A stretch of DNA of 64,000 nucleotides from Panonychus citri (lineage: Eukaryota; Arthropoda; Arachnida; Trombidiformes; Tetranychidae). Below, piece after piece: positions 34,968 through 48,155 of the stretch. The position numbers were made by a program, and so were the translations under genes. The first letter of the stretch is position 1; the number at the start of each line of letters is the position of its first letter. The DNA is taken from positions 2,480,001-2,544,000 of the forward strand of contig NW_026515482.1 of NCBI RefSeq assembly GCF_014898815.1, read 5' to 3'. The notes beneath the pieces are model-generated. The model worked only from the letters and a program-made list of their open reading frames with translations, ran no database searches and was not told the origin of the DNA.

Positions 34968-35883
34968 TCAATCAGATTGATCATCATCACTCCAAGGGTG
35001 AAAATAATGATTACTGTTCATTTTTAGGTTGACAGTTAAATTGTTACTTTTGTCAAGTTGATTGTCACAATTAGACTGATTAATTGACTTTAATCGTCGG
35101 TCCTTTGCTCGCCTATTCTGGAACCAGGTTTTCACTTGTCTCTCTGTTAAATTTAATTGTTGAGCCAATAAACGACGATCAGATGAATTAAGATAATTGT
35201 AACAATTAAATTTCTCCTCCAGGGAAACAGTTTGTTGATGAGTGAATCTAATCTGTCCACCTTTCCGAGGCTTTGATTGTAACATTAATTTACGTCTTAA
35301 TTGTATTTCAAAGTAAATTTGAGAATGACGAGAATTAAAAGTTAATTCAGAACAATCTAAATTGTGATTGATTGTGAAGAAATTGATAGAAAAAAAAGAA
35401 TCAAAAACAATTAGATTAATCAGTGAACACAATACAAAAATGTAATCAAGTTGACGTTTTGATCGTTACAATTAACTAATCAACAGTCAATTAAAGTATC
35501 AAAAGAATGTGATTAATTTTAATCACAATTTAGTTTGTCAATTGTTTGTATTACTTACATTTAGTTGTTGATCCTTTGGTTGAACAATTTGAATTGAAAG
35601 TTTTAATCAATTGATTTCTATCACAATTAACTTCTTGATCGATATTATTGTTTATCAATCCAAATTGATAATTACTATTAGTTGATTGTTCTGATGATGA
35701 GTAATTGATTGATTGGAAATCAGATGAATCTTTAATTAAATCATCTTCAAATTCTGAGTCGGAATCATTTGATTGATCAAAAATTTCAAGAATATCACTA
35801 ATCATAAATGAATTGTATCTTCTTGAAATTTGTTTCTCTGAACAATTAACCATGTTAATTGTTAATAAAGAAGAAGAAATCAA
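34968..35883 (-). CDS. HHEX-like homeodomain protein
   Basis: Two exons, 35883-35559 and 35356-34968, join at phase 1 to 237 residues. The homeodomain, about residues 139-198 (RKGGQIRFTHQQTVSLEEKF through ERQVKTWFQNRRAKDRRLK), is closest to HHEX/PRH: RKGGQxRF at its start and a Gln at position 50. The usual Trp at position 56 of this class (AKWRR) is Asp here. Residues 26-32 (FMISDIL) fit the eh1 Groucho-binding motif, as in the FxIEDIL start of HHEX. The rest is Asn/Ser/Asp-rich. By family, a nuclear DNA-binding repressor in gut, blood or endocrine development. An alternative start lies 10 codons in (MVNCSEKQ). Good confidence in a HHEX-class gene, less in strict orthology. Confidence 0.82.
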
Positions 35884-37616
35884 ATTAGTTAATCACTTTT
35901 GGTATCAGAAAACAATTAAACAAAATTTTAATATTCCCGAAGAAAGTTAATTGTTAGTTAACTGTATTGAAGTTAAACTGACACGAAGAAAACAATTATC
36001 TAATTAACAAAGGGCTTCCTTTTTGTTTCCCTAATTGCGGATATGAACCAATCAATTAAATTTGAGTATTAATTAACATAGAGTGTGATTTATAAAGGAG
36101 GAGACAATTAGCCAACATTGATTAACAATTGACAACAATTAATCCATTTCCTTTTCCCTTTTCTAACAACAATTTAGATTTGATTATGAGACACAACAAA
36201 AAAGGGTCACAATTAATCATATATTAGTTGATTGTCCAAACAATTAACGGTCAATCATCTCGATTAATGATTATATTTAAATTGTAATTATATTAAAGTA
36301 TCTTAAGGTATAAATATAGATTATTTTGAGAGTTAACAATTAAGCTACATAAGCCAACAATCAAGGATGATCATTAAAATGAATGAACCAACAATCAACA
36401 AGAAATAAAATTAACTAAACATTTCAATTGAAACATATAATTAATTATGATGATTTATACATTAGCTTGTATAATAAACGATGAGAATCAATTTCTTGAC
36501 CTAATCAATCAATAAATTGTTATCCAACAATTAGCAAAACAGGTCAAATTGTTGAAAACTGAATTAACTGAATTAACTGAATACCAAAACAAAACAATCA
36601 ACAACAACAATTAAGAAAAAAAATTAGTTTAATCGGAAGGAAAATGATACAAGGTCAGTGTTGCTTTTTTTATCTGAATCTTAATCCAGTTCATTGAGAA
36701 TCATTTCATTTAATTGTAATATATTTATACCTAAATTGTTGATGATAACTAATCACAATTAATGATTGACCTTTTAATTTTTATAAGAGAAAGAGACAAA
36801 TAGCAATCAGAAATTAATTAGAATCATAATTGAACATGATAATATTTTCACGATTCGCAGTTTATGTTGTTGCGTTTTCCAGGTTATTAGTTGATTGTTG
36901 TTTAATTTAATCGAAATCCGGAAAAGATGATTAAGATGATAATGATCATCTTCTCACTTTTATCATCTTACTTTCTTCATCCTCTTTCTATCTTCCAAGA
37001 CCAACCTTTTCTCTCTCTCTCTCTCAATCTCTCTTTTTCTCTTCCATTCTCTTTCGTTCAGGTTTAGTGTTTTTCTTTCACTTTTTTCGTTGAAAGCGAA
37101 AATTATTTTTCTTTTCCTTTCTAACCAATGTCTCTTTCCTTTGATTGTGATTAGCAAATTATTTCATTACTTTGATTAAATTCAATTAACCTGAGAACTG
37201 CCCTCTTACCTTCAACAACAATTTAACCTTTAATTTGATTGTAAAACCAAACTGATTAAGTGTCACATGTTTACTACATTTAGTGTAATCATTTAACCGT
37301 TTTGATTTGGTTCTGATTTGTGATTCTCTTTAATTTCTTTCCGTTGATTGTCAAGTTAATTGTTTCCAAGAAAAACATTTCTCCCATTAATTGTCATGTG
37401 TGTTAATTGTCAGTGTTTTAATTTTCTTCAATTTTAATCATCGAAATTAGTTAATTTCTCTCTAATCTATTGAGCTTAACTTGAACCATTTCGATTTACT
37501 CTCAACAATAGTGATTATTGTTTGGGTGTTTTAATTTACTTCTTTTCTTTTTGTTGACTTTTAAACGCAACAATTTATTAATTGTCCATCATCATAAACT
37601 TGTCATAATTATTACA
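35884..37616. other. Divergent region HHEX-like / NUDT19
   Basis: Head-to-head genes 1.7 kb apart. AT-rich with many ACAATTAA words; a CT-rich tract at 37008-37050. No further gene seen. Confidence 0.55.
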
Positions 37617-39380
37617 ATGGCGAATATAAATAATCACATTGATAAAAGTTCCCAATCATCTTTACCTTGGCGTGAAGCTGCTTCGCTAATTATGGTTACC
37701 AGAGCCTCGATTCCTCAAATTGTTGGATCTAATTTAAGTGACAATATGATTGCTACTTCTAGGGTTTTACCTTCATCTTCATCATCTGTCACACCTACAA
37801 CAATTAATAGTAAATCACGAAGTAAATTGTTACCCAATTCTGTTGATTATCGTGTTCTTATGGTTAAAAGGAGTAATATCGCTTCCTTTTTAGCTTCGGC
37901 TTTTGTTTTCCCTGGGGGCAAAGTTGATTCATCTGATTTCTCACCTGAATGGTGGTCAATCTTCAACGATTCTTGTTCCCTTAATCAACAACAATTAGTG
38001 ACCACAATCAGAGACCGGACCAAAGGAGGTCCAAGACCCCCAATAATCACTTCACCATTAACTATGCCTTCGCCCACCGAGCAATTAAATACCTCAAGTC
38101 CACTTCCACCCGATCTTTCATTAAGAATTACAGCAATTCGTGAAACTTTCGAGGAAACAGGTTTGTAATTAATTAATTAATCACTTTCCATTTTCATTAA
38201 TTCTAATTAACCTTTCACAGTAGTAGAGTCATTCTCTTACACTCACTAATCCACTAATTTCTGGCTTGATTCAGTTTACTTTTGATTCTCATCTCTCTGC
38301 CCTTGGGTTTTACCTTAAATCTTATTTACCTTGATCAGTAATTTAGTCTAATTGTAATTAATTTAAACAGATATTTAATCTTGGTAAATCCTTATCCCTC
38401 TAACCTTTACAATTGATTGTAACATTTGAAGGCAACATTTAATCATAACTATTAACTAATGTTCAAATCAAATGAAGTGAAATTAATTCACTAACTAAAT
38501 TAAATTTTCTCTTCAACAATCAAGGTGTCCTCTTGTTAACTAATAACTACCAATCAAGTAATACAAATGGTCCGAGTAATTTAACAACATCATCAGTTGA
38601 TCTTTCCGAGTGGAGGGAAAAAGTTCATTCAAATGGATTGGCCTTTATTGAATTGTGCCGATTACTTGGCCAATCGCCGGACATTTGGTCATTATACGAA
38701 TGGTGGGACTGGTTAACACCGAAATCGGTTGGACATCGACGATTCGACACAATGTTCTACCTTTGTTGCCTCGATAAACAACCGAACGTAGTTGTTGACA
38801 ATAAAGAGGTGACAACGTTAAAGGTAATCAACGAATTGTCATTCGAAATTGTTTTTCTGTTCGATTTCAATCAGAATTTTGTTCTAATTATTTTTATTTT
38901 CTTTTTTTTTTTTCCACTCGATTATCTTTTCAATCTTAGTGGTGTTCACCTAACGAAATGCTGAGCGAACACGCTGAAGGGAATATATTTCTCGCTCCAC
39001 CTCAAGTGTACGAATTATCTCGAATTGAAAATCTTCCTAATTATAAGTCGATTCGTTCGTTTGCCTCGAAGAGAGAAAATTTAGGAATCGAACGATGGTT
39101 ACCCGTCATTTCGACCTTTATTGACGGAGCGATTTCTTTTCTACCTGGAGATGATTTCTATCCCTCTCAACCCGATTACACTGGAACCGAGCCTGTTGAT
39201 GATAACGATGAATCGCTTGACGATTCACGAATCAAATGTTCACAATACAATCGATTGGAGCTTCGAGGACCAATTTGTACCTGTTTGGTTAACATTAAAC
39301 TATCCTGTGGTCATTTAGTACCAACTTTAACGGAAACATTATCCTCATCATCGTCTCCGTCCGTTAAATCAATGTTATAA
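37617..39380 (+). CDS. NUDT19: Nudix hydrolase 19 (acyl-CoA diphosphatase)
   Basis: Three exons, 37617-38160, 38525-38823 and 38940-39380, give 427 residues (vertebrates about 360-375). LPWREAASLIMVTR begins the fold. The Nudix box is split by a long insertion, as is typical of NUDT19: FPGG at 98-101 and RETFEETG at 175-182, with about 73 residues between, of which much is Pro/Ser-rich. FIELCRLLGQSPDIWSLYEWWDWLTP and RRFDTMFYL in exon 2 and PPQVYELSRIENL in exon 3 are family signatures. By family it cleaves CoA and acyl-CoA to 4'-phosphopantetheine and 3',5'-ADP in peroxisomes. The C-terminus is SML, a weak variant of the peroxisomal signal. Start chosen at ACAATGGCG; the frame is open further upstream but T-rich. 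Confidence 0.93.
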
Positions 39381-41614
39381 TCGTAATTGTTTAATTTTGA
39401 TTATTCAATTAATTTGGTTCAAGTTCAAAACAAAAGCAAACTGTCATCATTACCAAATCTATTTATTATCTAATCAAATTGATCATCCATCATCACAATC
39501 TTCATCTTCTCATCACCATTTAATTACAAATCAACTGGATTCCCAATCAATTTTTAATTGTCTGTCTAAATCAATGATTTAGCAAGAAAAATGAAGCGTC
39601 AAAACCATTGACGAAATCAAATCATCCAATCAATTGGTGTTAGTGATACTTTCCAATCAGTTAATTAGCAACACTTACAATCAAAGCAATTGGATGTAAA
39701 TGTTACATCAACTTTAGAGTTAATTTTTTTTTTTTCAACAAACAAATTCTGGCAACAATTAAGGGTCACCAATTGATTATCAACACTTAACAATCAACAA
39801 TCAACAACAGCAACACTTTCTGTGTGTTAATTGATTATAATTTATTTACTTATTATTATAATTGTTGTGAATATTTTGTGTATGTGATTAACAATTTAGT
39901 TAACCAATAATTTGAGATAATCAGTTAATCAGTTAAAATTGAAACTATCCAAATTGACCTACAATCAGATGAATTTTAAAATGAACAACAACAATTTACT
40001 AATCATTTATTTTCATCTTGTAATAATTTATTAATTTTCTTGATCATTTTTACATCATTAATTATCCCGTTCACTCAATGATAATCACAATCCTAAATCT
40101 AATCGTTGAGTTAATCAATTGAGTATTTTTAACACTCAAAGCAAATTAATTTGCTAAATTATTTTGTAGTTAATCATTTTGATTGTTTCTCAAGATGATT
40201 ATCAAAATCTATTTTTTTTACTCTTTCTTTTATTACCTTTTGCTTTTTAATTGTTAATTATATTCTTAATTCATTCAACAATCAACATCATCATTTACAT
40301 TTTATATTCACCAGCATAAGTTAATTGTTTGAACAACAATTGAAATTATTATACTTTTTCCTAATTACTATTATTAAAATTGAAACTTATCATCAACTTG
40401 ATCATTTATTTTTAATAGAAAATCAATAAAAAAAACTTTACCAAACAATTTAAGAGGTTTATTTATATATATAAAATTAGTTAATTGTTTTAACAATCAA
40501 TTGATAAAACAAAAAGGAAACAAGCAAATAATTGATTTAGATTATTGGTCATTCCAATGATTAACTTTAATTGTTCAGGTGTGAAAATGTTTGATTAATT
40601 TTTCCTCATCAATCAATTGGGTTAATTTGTTTAACTTAATCTAATTAATTGTCTAACAATTTAATAGCTGTTGATTTCTGTCATTCCAATTGCAATCAAT
40701 TGATTAAATTACAATCACTTTCGTCATTTAGTAATTTTAATTGTTACGATGTCAAATTGTTTCTTTTCAATAGTTTTCCAAACTTTTTCTCAATTCAATT
40801 GTTTTCCTTTTCTCTATTTATTTATATTAATCATTTAAACTTGAAATTAATCAATTGAAATAGTGTTAAGGTTAATCATTATTTAATTGTGATCACTGAT
40901 CCAATTGTAGAACAATTAAATTTCTAATCATTAAAAAGGTTAAATTCTAAATCTTTTTGAAAATTTCGCGCTTTTTTTTCATTGGATTTTAAAAGGATGA
41001 GAAAAGCTAAACTCTCATAAATTATTTGTTGTTTTCGCAATTGTAATCATCTGATTACTTTAGACAATTAAATTTAATTTTGGCTATTTTTTAATCTCCA
41101 TTCGTGTTAACTATCTGGTTAATCAATAGGTTAATTAGATGATCGATTAAATTTCCAGGGATCAAAATAATGGTGAGTTTGTGTTTTGTTATTTTTTTGG
41201 TTCTCCTGATCCTTTTGGGTGGATCATTTTTTTTTTACTCCATTTTTATCCTAATCATTTATGATGATTTAATTTTCTCTGTTGTTTTCTCTAATCCTTA
41301 ATTGTCCTATTTAATCATCCTTATAATCTAGTTTATATCATTACCATTAGTATGTTAATCTTTACACTTTGTTCACCATTTAAATCATCGTAAGGATTTG
41401 ATTGAGTGTTTGATTCTCGTTCTTGTGTTATTATTACATGATACTTGTGGAGATTTGATTTAATTTTAATTGTTTAGTATCTTAATCCGATTCAATTGTG
41501 TGATTCTATTTATTTTTTAATTTTGTGGTTTTGTTTCATTTGATTCTTTCTAGAGACTTGAAATCGTCAATTTGACCTTTAGGTTAAACTGTGAACCGAT
41601 TAGTGACCAGCTGA
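39381..41614. other. Intergenic region NUDT19 - SNM1A copy B
   Basis: 2.2 kb, very AT-rich. A possible 5' UTR donor of the nuclease gene lies at 41171-41176 (AATAATG then GTGAGT) with an acceptor TTCTTTCTAG ending near 41553. No other gene seen. Confidence 0.5.
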
Positions 41615-43090
41615 ATGGACCTGATGGATTCTGCCGATGATAGAGATTATCTTAGAGTTTATTTAGATGATTTAAAGCGAACCCATGCCAATGACTCTGG
41701 TTATTTAGAATATTATAAAGATTTAAAACGAGCCTGGAATATAATTGATTCAGATGATTCTGATTTCGAGGCTACTCAATCCTTTGGAGATGCTCCCAAC
41801 TCTCAGGCCTTAAATAGTTCAAAGGAAAATGGTTCTCATGTTACTGGACGAGGGCCCCACCCAATATCATCCTCATCCTCATCCTCATCATCACAGCCTA
41901 CGAAACAAATACCATACTGGAAAAAAATAGCTGACACATCATTTGCTGTTGATGCTTTTAACTTTGACCCTTCACCTGAGATCACCTATTACTTTTTATC
42001 CCATTTCCATTATGATCATTACATTGGTTTATCTTCCAAGTTCAATGGTACAATTATTACAAGTATGATTACCGGTAAACTTGTTATCGATCAAATTGGA
42101 ATCAAACCAAGTCAAGTAATTATGGTTACCAATAGATCACCGATTGTTGTTGATGGTATTCAAGTGATTCTAATTGACGCTCAACATTGTCCCGGATCGG
42201 TGATGTTTCTGTTCATATTACCTGATGAACGACGGATACTTCATACTGGTGATTTTCGTGCTTCCCCTGAAATGGAAACTGATCCATTTTTAATTGAACG
42301 ACCAATTGATCAAATTTATTTAGATACAACTTATTGTCATCCAGCTTATAATTTTCCCAGTCAAATGGATACAATTCAAATTACCATTGATTTAACATTG
42401 AAACATTTATCGGATGATCCTAAATTATTAATCGTTTGCGGTACTTACAATATTGGTAAAGAAAAAGTTTTCAAAAGTCTTGCAAATGGATTATCAATGA
42501 ATCTTTGGGTTAATTCAACTAAATTAAAAGTTCTCAAGATAATCAATGATCCAATTATCAATGAAAATCTGGTTGACGATAAAGATCAAGCTCAGATTCA
42601 TGTGTTGCCGCTTTCAGATATAAATCATCAGGTGAGTTGATTAAATTTATGGTTTAAAGAGTTACAATTAATTGTGATTACATTTCTCTCCTTTTAATTT
42701 AGTTTCTCAAAGGATATTTAAAGGGTTGTTGCAATAGATTCAGTTCAATTTTAGCCTTTAAACCCTGTGGTTGGGAAGATTGTGGAACTGCCGAATCAAT
42801 CGTTCCGTCGGTCGAGAATAATGTTTACATTTATGGTTCGTTATTGATTGTAATCTATTGGTCATTTAATAATATTAATTGTCGAATTGTCTTTTTCTTT
42901 TCCCATTTCTAAAGGAATTCCTTATAGTGAACATTCAAGTTACTCTGAATTGGAACGATTTATCAAATTTTTCAAGCCTCGAATGATAACCTCAACAGTT
43001 ACTCATACTAATCCCGATCGTCGAGTTAGTATGTTCAAAAGTCTTGCTCAATGGAAATCATCGTACCAGAACACATCAAATTCATCTTAA
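41615..43090 (+). CDS. SNM1A-type DNA cross-link repair nuclease, copy B
   Basis: Three exons, 41615-42631, 42703-42835 and 42915-43090, give 441 residues. A novel acidic N-terminus (MDLMDSADDRDYLRVYLDDL, then a Ser run near residues 86-94) precedes the metallo-beta-lactamase/beta-CASP fold with HFHYDH, DAQHCPGS, LHTGDFRASP, YLDTTYC and CGTYNIGKEKVF. The last exon begins GIPYSEHSSYSELERF as in copy A. All catalytic-type residues visible in copy A are kept, so it should be an active 5' exonuclease. The CCN stretch in exon 2 and the tail (TSTVTHT, Ser-rich end) differ from copy A. A stop codon immediately precedes the ATG in frame, fixing the start. Intron positions and phases equal those of copy A. 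Confidence 0.9.
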
Positions 43091-43340
43091 TTATCTCATT
43101 AGTATTACCATTATTTAAATCTAATTACCATGAAAATCATAATACAAAAAAAAGAGATGAGGTTAAGGCTACAAAAAACTGTTCGATTACAATAACTTAT
43201 ATTATTATACTATTATATGACCTTTACCTTATTTTTCTTGATAAAATTCAATAGCAAAATTCAAGCAATTAACCGTAATAACAATTGATCAGTAAAATGA
43301 AACATTAATTTGTCAAAACTTTTCTTCATTTCCATTTTAT

Positions 43341-43418
43341 TAACCTACGCTAGAGGCAATACATTAAGCATTTAGCTCCAATGTGGTGGCTCCATCGGGC
43401 ACTGAGCTAACCGCTAAG
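43341..43418 (-). repeat. Possible decayed tRNA-derived SINE fragment
   Basis: Read on the minus strand it contains GGTTAGCTCAGTGCCCGATG, like a tRNA D-arm/A box (TRGCNNAGYNGG), then GGAGC and, about 60 bp on, GCGTAGGTTAAT where a B box (GGTTCGANNCC) would stand in decayed form. It does not fold as an intact tRNA. Low confidence. Confidence 0.3.
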
Positions 43419-45636
43419 TTTGTACAATTTAGATTCTAATAAATTTACAATTTCATTTAAAATCTTTTGTCTGTTTACAATATTTTCTTCATTCGTTAAA
43501 TACCTCTAATCGTAAGTGTATTGTTGTCTTGGATTTATCAGCTAATCACTCGGTTTTTGAACAGTGAGATTGTTTAAATTTGAATATGAAATAAGTATCA
43601 GTATATTGAGACGAAGGCCAAGATCAGGTCGAAAAAAGTTCAACTCATAAGGTTCGTCATGAAAAAGAGGAGAAAATAAAATTAGAGAAGAGAAATTTCA
43701 AATTTGTATCAAGTTAAACTTTTTCATTTCGCTGACAAATTCACTCAAAAGATGGAGACACACGTCGCGTAAATTTCTCCAACTAAATTAACTAATCACT
43801 GAGAAGATAATTATTCATGATAAATACAATATTCAGCAGAACTTCATTTGAATAGTGATAAAATATTGATCACTATTCTCGAAGAAATTGAAAAAAAGGG
43901 TTTTTACTCAATTTGATGGTCAGAATTTTAGATTATCAAAATTTTCGCTCAGTTAATTTGATGGAAAATTACATCTCGATAATAGCAATAGAATAGATTT
44001 TGATAATAAAATTTTCTTTAAAGATTACAATTAGAAATTTTAATTGATTTAACGTTCCATTAAATGAGGGTAACGTTAATTGAGGAAGAAAAATTGAGAA
44101 ACTTTTTTGAGACAATTTAGCGAATGAGAAATGAAATATAATGCTGACAGATTATCATTTTCTCCTTTGGTGTGATCATCATTAATTATCTTTATAGAAA
44201 ATGAAACCTGAATAATATTTACTTTTTTTTCGGGTTGAAAGATGAAAATCAATTTGTCCAATTGTTGATACACATCTAGAAGTGAATAATGATTCCTTTA
44301 GAATGGTTATTCTTTGTTTTTTAAAGAGGAAAAGTTAAAAGAATACGAAAAGAGAGAGAGAGAGAGAGATAATCACTCCCTCCATATTTGCCTCCTTTTC
44401 TTCCTTATCTTCATCATCATCGTCGTCATTATCATCATCTCCTTCCTCCCTTCTGAGAGCCACCCTGGGAGACACCAAAATGATCCCTTAAAATTGTACC
44501 TGAAGGTCAATGGAAACGAGGAAAATGTTAACAACAATTACAACAACAATAAGAAGGTAGCAAGAAAAACAAAGTAAAGAATCAAGTTAATCAATGCTAA
44601 TCAATAAGTTTATCACTTTGCTTGCCTTTCAATCTGAGTACTCAGTCTAATCAGAATTGATTGTACAATCAATGAATTGTTAATACCAATACATAAACAG
44701 ATCAACATCGGTAGGGAAAAAAGGTTTGTACAATTAACCTTGTAAATTGTTGGGAGGATAATCGTTGTTGGCAAAAAAAACGGCAATAATAATAATCCAT
44801 AGTAACTTTTTGTTCAACATCAATTGTGTAACGATTACGTTTGTTTTTTTGTTGCTCTTAATGTAATTTGTGGTTAGTTAACTAAACAACAGTTAGCAAC
44901 TTATTCTGCATCATTTAATTACACATAAATCAACATGGAAACACTCACACTCAATGTCCAATGGGTAAGTTAACCAAACAATTTAGAATCAACATAATCG
45001 CTATTGGTTAATCGTTTACCTTATTCATGCCGATAATTAATTCTGTAAGAGTGAGAGAGAAAATAATAATAATCACAATTGAAATTAAAAGTTGTTTGCA
45101 TACATTTATCATCAATGTTTCAAACTGTAAACATTTTGTCCTCATGGTTGATAATCATGAGCTGAGAGAGGAAACCATCAGGTCAGAATTTGATTGTTAC
45201 CTGATTATCTGGATGAAATTTCAGGAATTGGTGCAATTGATTAATATTAATAAACGATTGTGAGTAAATCCTTCAGTTTTCAACACTAATTAACCATAAC
45301 CAATTCCCATATTAACTATCTCTCGCTAAGTAAAGATGAATAATGATATAAGACCTCCCAGAAGCCTTTATTATTATCATCACCAAGCTAACGAATATCT
45401 TTCTCTCCCTCATCATCATCATCTCTCTCTCTCTCTCATCATCACCATGATTTCTCCTCTTTTGCTTCTCTCTCATCTGGTTTCTCCATCGTCTCCCATT
45501 TTCGACACAATCCTTGCCCAACCATAAGAAAAGGTGAAACCTGAAAGAAAATACATCAAACATTGATTTAATATTTTTCTCAACATTCGAATGTGTTAAT
45601 GTTGTTGATGGTGATGAAAACAATGGTTAATCCTCA

Positions 45637-45640
<4 letters not shown>

Positions 45641-45674
<34 letters not shown>
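45641..45674. repeat. (GA)n microsatellite
   Basis: 17 GA units in the gene-poor region. Confidence 0.9.
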
Positions 45675-45677
<3 letters not shown>

Positions 45678-48155
45678 AAAAAATTCTACAGAAAAAAAAT
45701 GTCGAGTCACATGGGTGTTACACTCATATACCTTTTTAGCTTGCATCATGATTATAATGATAACCATCATCAGGTAACTTGTAGTATTATTAGTGAGATA
45801 AATGAATTTGGGTTTACTTCATACTGAGAAGAAGAAGATGATGATGATGATGAGGATGATGAAGATGATGGCGAAAAATAAGTTTGGTGGAAATGAGAGG
45901 AGAAAAAGACATTGTGTACATAAGAGATTTTCCAACTTACCTTCAACTCTCTTTAAAGAACATGATTAATGGAAATATTACAAATTCACAATTAACTTAT
46001 TCTTGTAAAAAGTAAACTTGTCTATCATAATGATCACCATCATCTCCCGATATGAGGCCATTTTGATTAATAAAATTATTCTATTGATTTAATAATCTAT
46101 GGACTCTTACCTTTCATTTTCTTTAACCACCCAATCAACTTTAACGCTTTTCTATATCACGAATACAGGTAGACACATTTTCCTATTTCTTCAACAATCA
46201 ATTAATTATTTTGTGGTTAGAAATTTAATTCTCAAAAAAAAAGGATAAATTAGACACAATTAACAATTTAACAGGTTAAATTAACATGCTGGGAGAGATT
46301 GATTTCAATTGCAACTCTCAATTAATCCTGATTAATTTGATTAACCAAAAGTAAACAAAGTGACACAAATTTAATTTTTTTCAATCATTTAGACTAATTA
46401 ATTTAATTTTATTTATTCTAATTGCGAATCAAATTTTGATCTCAGTTATAATAGTTTTTAATTGTTTTAATTGTTAATCACCGTGAAATTGATTAGATTT
46501 GTTGGTTTTATATTAATACTAAAAGAGAAACAAAACTTTTCATATCAACAATTAAGTTTCGTTTTTTAATTGTTTATCATTATTTAAGGAATTAGTTAGT
46601 TAATTGTTCAGATTTTGGTGGAATATAAAAAATAATTTGTTTAATTTGATTAAATTGTTGATAGGAAAAAATAAATATCGATTAATACAAATTGTTGTTT
46701 ATAATTTTCATCAATGAATATAAATTATTATTATTATACAATGAAAGGAGGTTAAAGGTAAGACAATTAAGTTTAATTACAAACAAAATGTAAATAGAGA
46801 GTTGGAATTAATTGATTAATACTGTTATTGATCTGAATAATTTTACAATCAATAAAATTTTAGACAATTACAGTTAATTATGATCAAGGATATTAATGAA
46901 AAAGTTGATTAAAGTGTCCAAACAAATTTTCAATTGCTAACCTTAAATTGATTTACTAGAAGGTTATAATTTAACATGGATGGAGACAAATAGTTAACCT
47001 TTAATCACAATTAATCAAAGAAAATTAATCCAATAGTTGATTATCCTTTTTAGAAACTAAATTATCTTGAACGTTCAACTTTTGTTTTTGTACATCTTAT
47101 CGTTATGGCCTCTTGATAATAGATGATGATGATGATGAGGATGAGGATGATTGACAATTAGTCAAGAAGAATTTGTGATTAACTTTAATTACAATGATGA
47201 AAATTGATCTAAATTAGATGTTACAATAAGGCCTCTTTTGGATCACACTGGTAATCGAAATGAATGTTGAACATTACCTGGAAAACGAAGACGAAAACAA
47301 AGTGAATTATTAGTTAGATATTTTGATAGAACAAGAAGAAAAAAAAGAATAATAATATTCGACAAAAAGAAGAGAACATTTTCATAAGACTATATAAAAA
47401 TTTTCTTTCATCATAAGAAAAAAGAGAAAATATTAATAGTTAAAAGTTTCGACGAAAAGTGATCATCAAGATTTTCGAAGATTTCGAAACTTTAAAATTA
47501 GAGAGAAAAGTTTGCAAAGGTAAATTGCGAATTGGTTCCTTTTTCTTTCGAACAATTTAAATGTTCTTATAACCGATTGTGAACAATAAGTGAACAACGA
47601 TGTTAATGATTCTCGATGATTATGTTTGGTGATTGGTGAACAAAAAAAAATAGAGAAAAGGCCAAAGGACTAAATGAGAAGGATAAATAATAAGGATCCA
47701 CCGTTTAAGAGGTTGTAAAAATTTTCGAATCAATAATGAGATATATTAGCTACTGAGGTAAACGGTTAAGCGATTTATGACGAAGCTTGATTTCTTCTTT
47801 CTTTTCTTTCTTTTCTTCGGGCTCATCTTCATCTTTAACGACTTACTTTTATTCCTGTGGATGTGTTTACCTACTTACCTTTATCTCTTTCTCCGTTTCT
47901 TACCTGTCGACCTACAACACCATTAGAAGGCTCATATTCCCTTTCGAAAAGGTAAGGTTACTCTTCATTTGTTATTCTCTTTCAACTTTCATCTTTGTAA
48001 AGTCTCTCTCTCTCTCTCTTGATTATTTTATTCTTTTTTTATTACAAGAAGAAAACAAAAAGGTTTAGGCCTTGACACTCTCATATGCACTCGAGTAACT
48101 CCTCTTCTTATGCATCGAGAGACGAAAATTGGACAATTAAATTTAATTAACTTAC

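Larger units (their letters stand above)
43091..48155. other. Gene-poor region between SNM1A copy B and Pax3/7
   Basis: 5 kb with no recognised gene. It holds a tRNA/SINE-like fragment at 43341-43418, several GA or CT tracts (44351-44369, 45641-45674, 48001-48019), ATC/GAT runs (45838-45870, 47126-47150) and AT-rich DNA. Open frames here are repeat shadows. A further 3' exon of the Pax gene may hide at its right end because the exon at 48156 ends in a good donor. Confidence 0.45.

Noticed and set aside
44314..44577. 87-codon plus-strand frame
   Set aside because: Made of GA and ATC repeats; no family resemblance or splice support.
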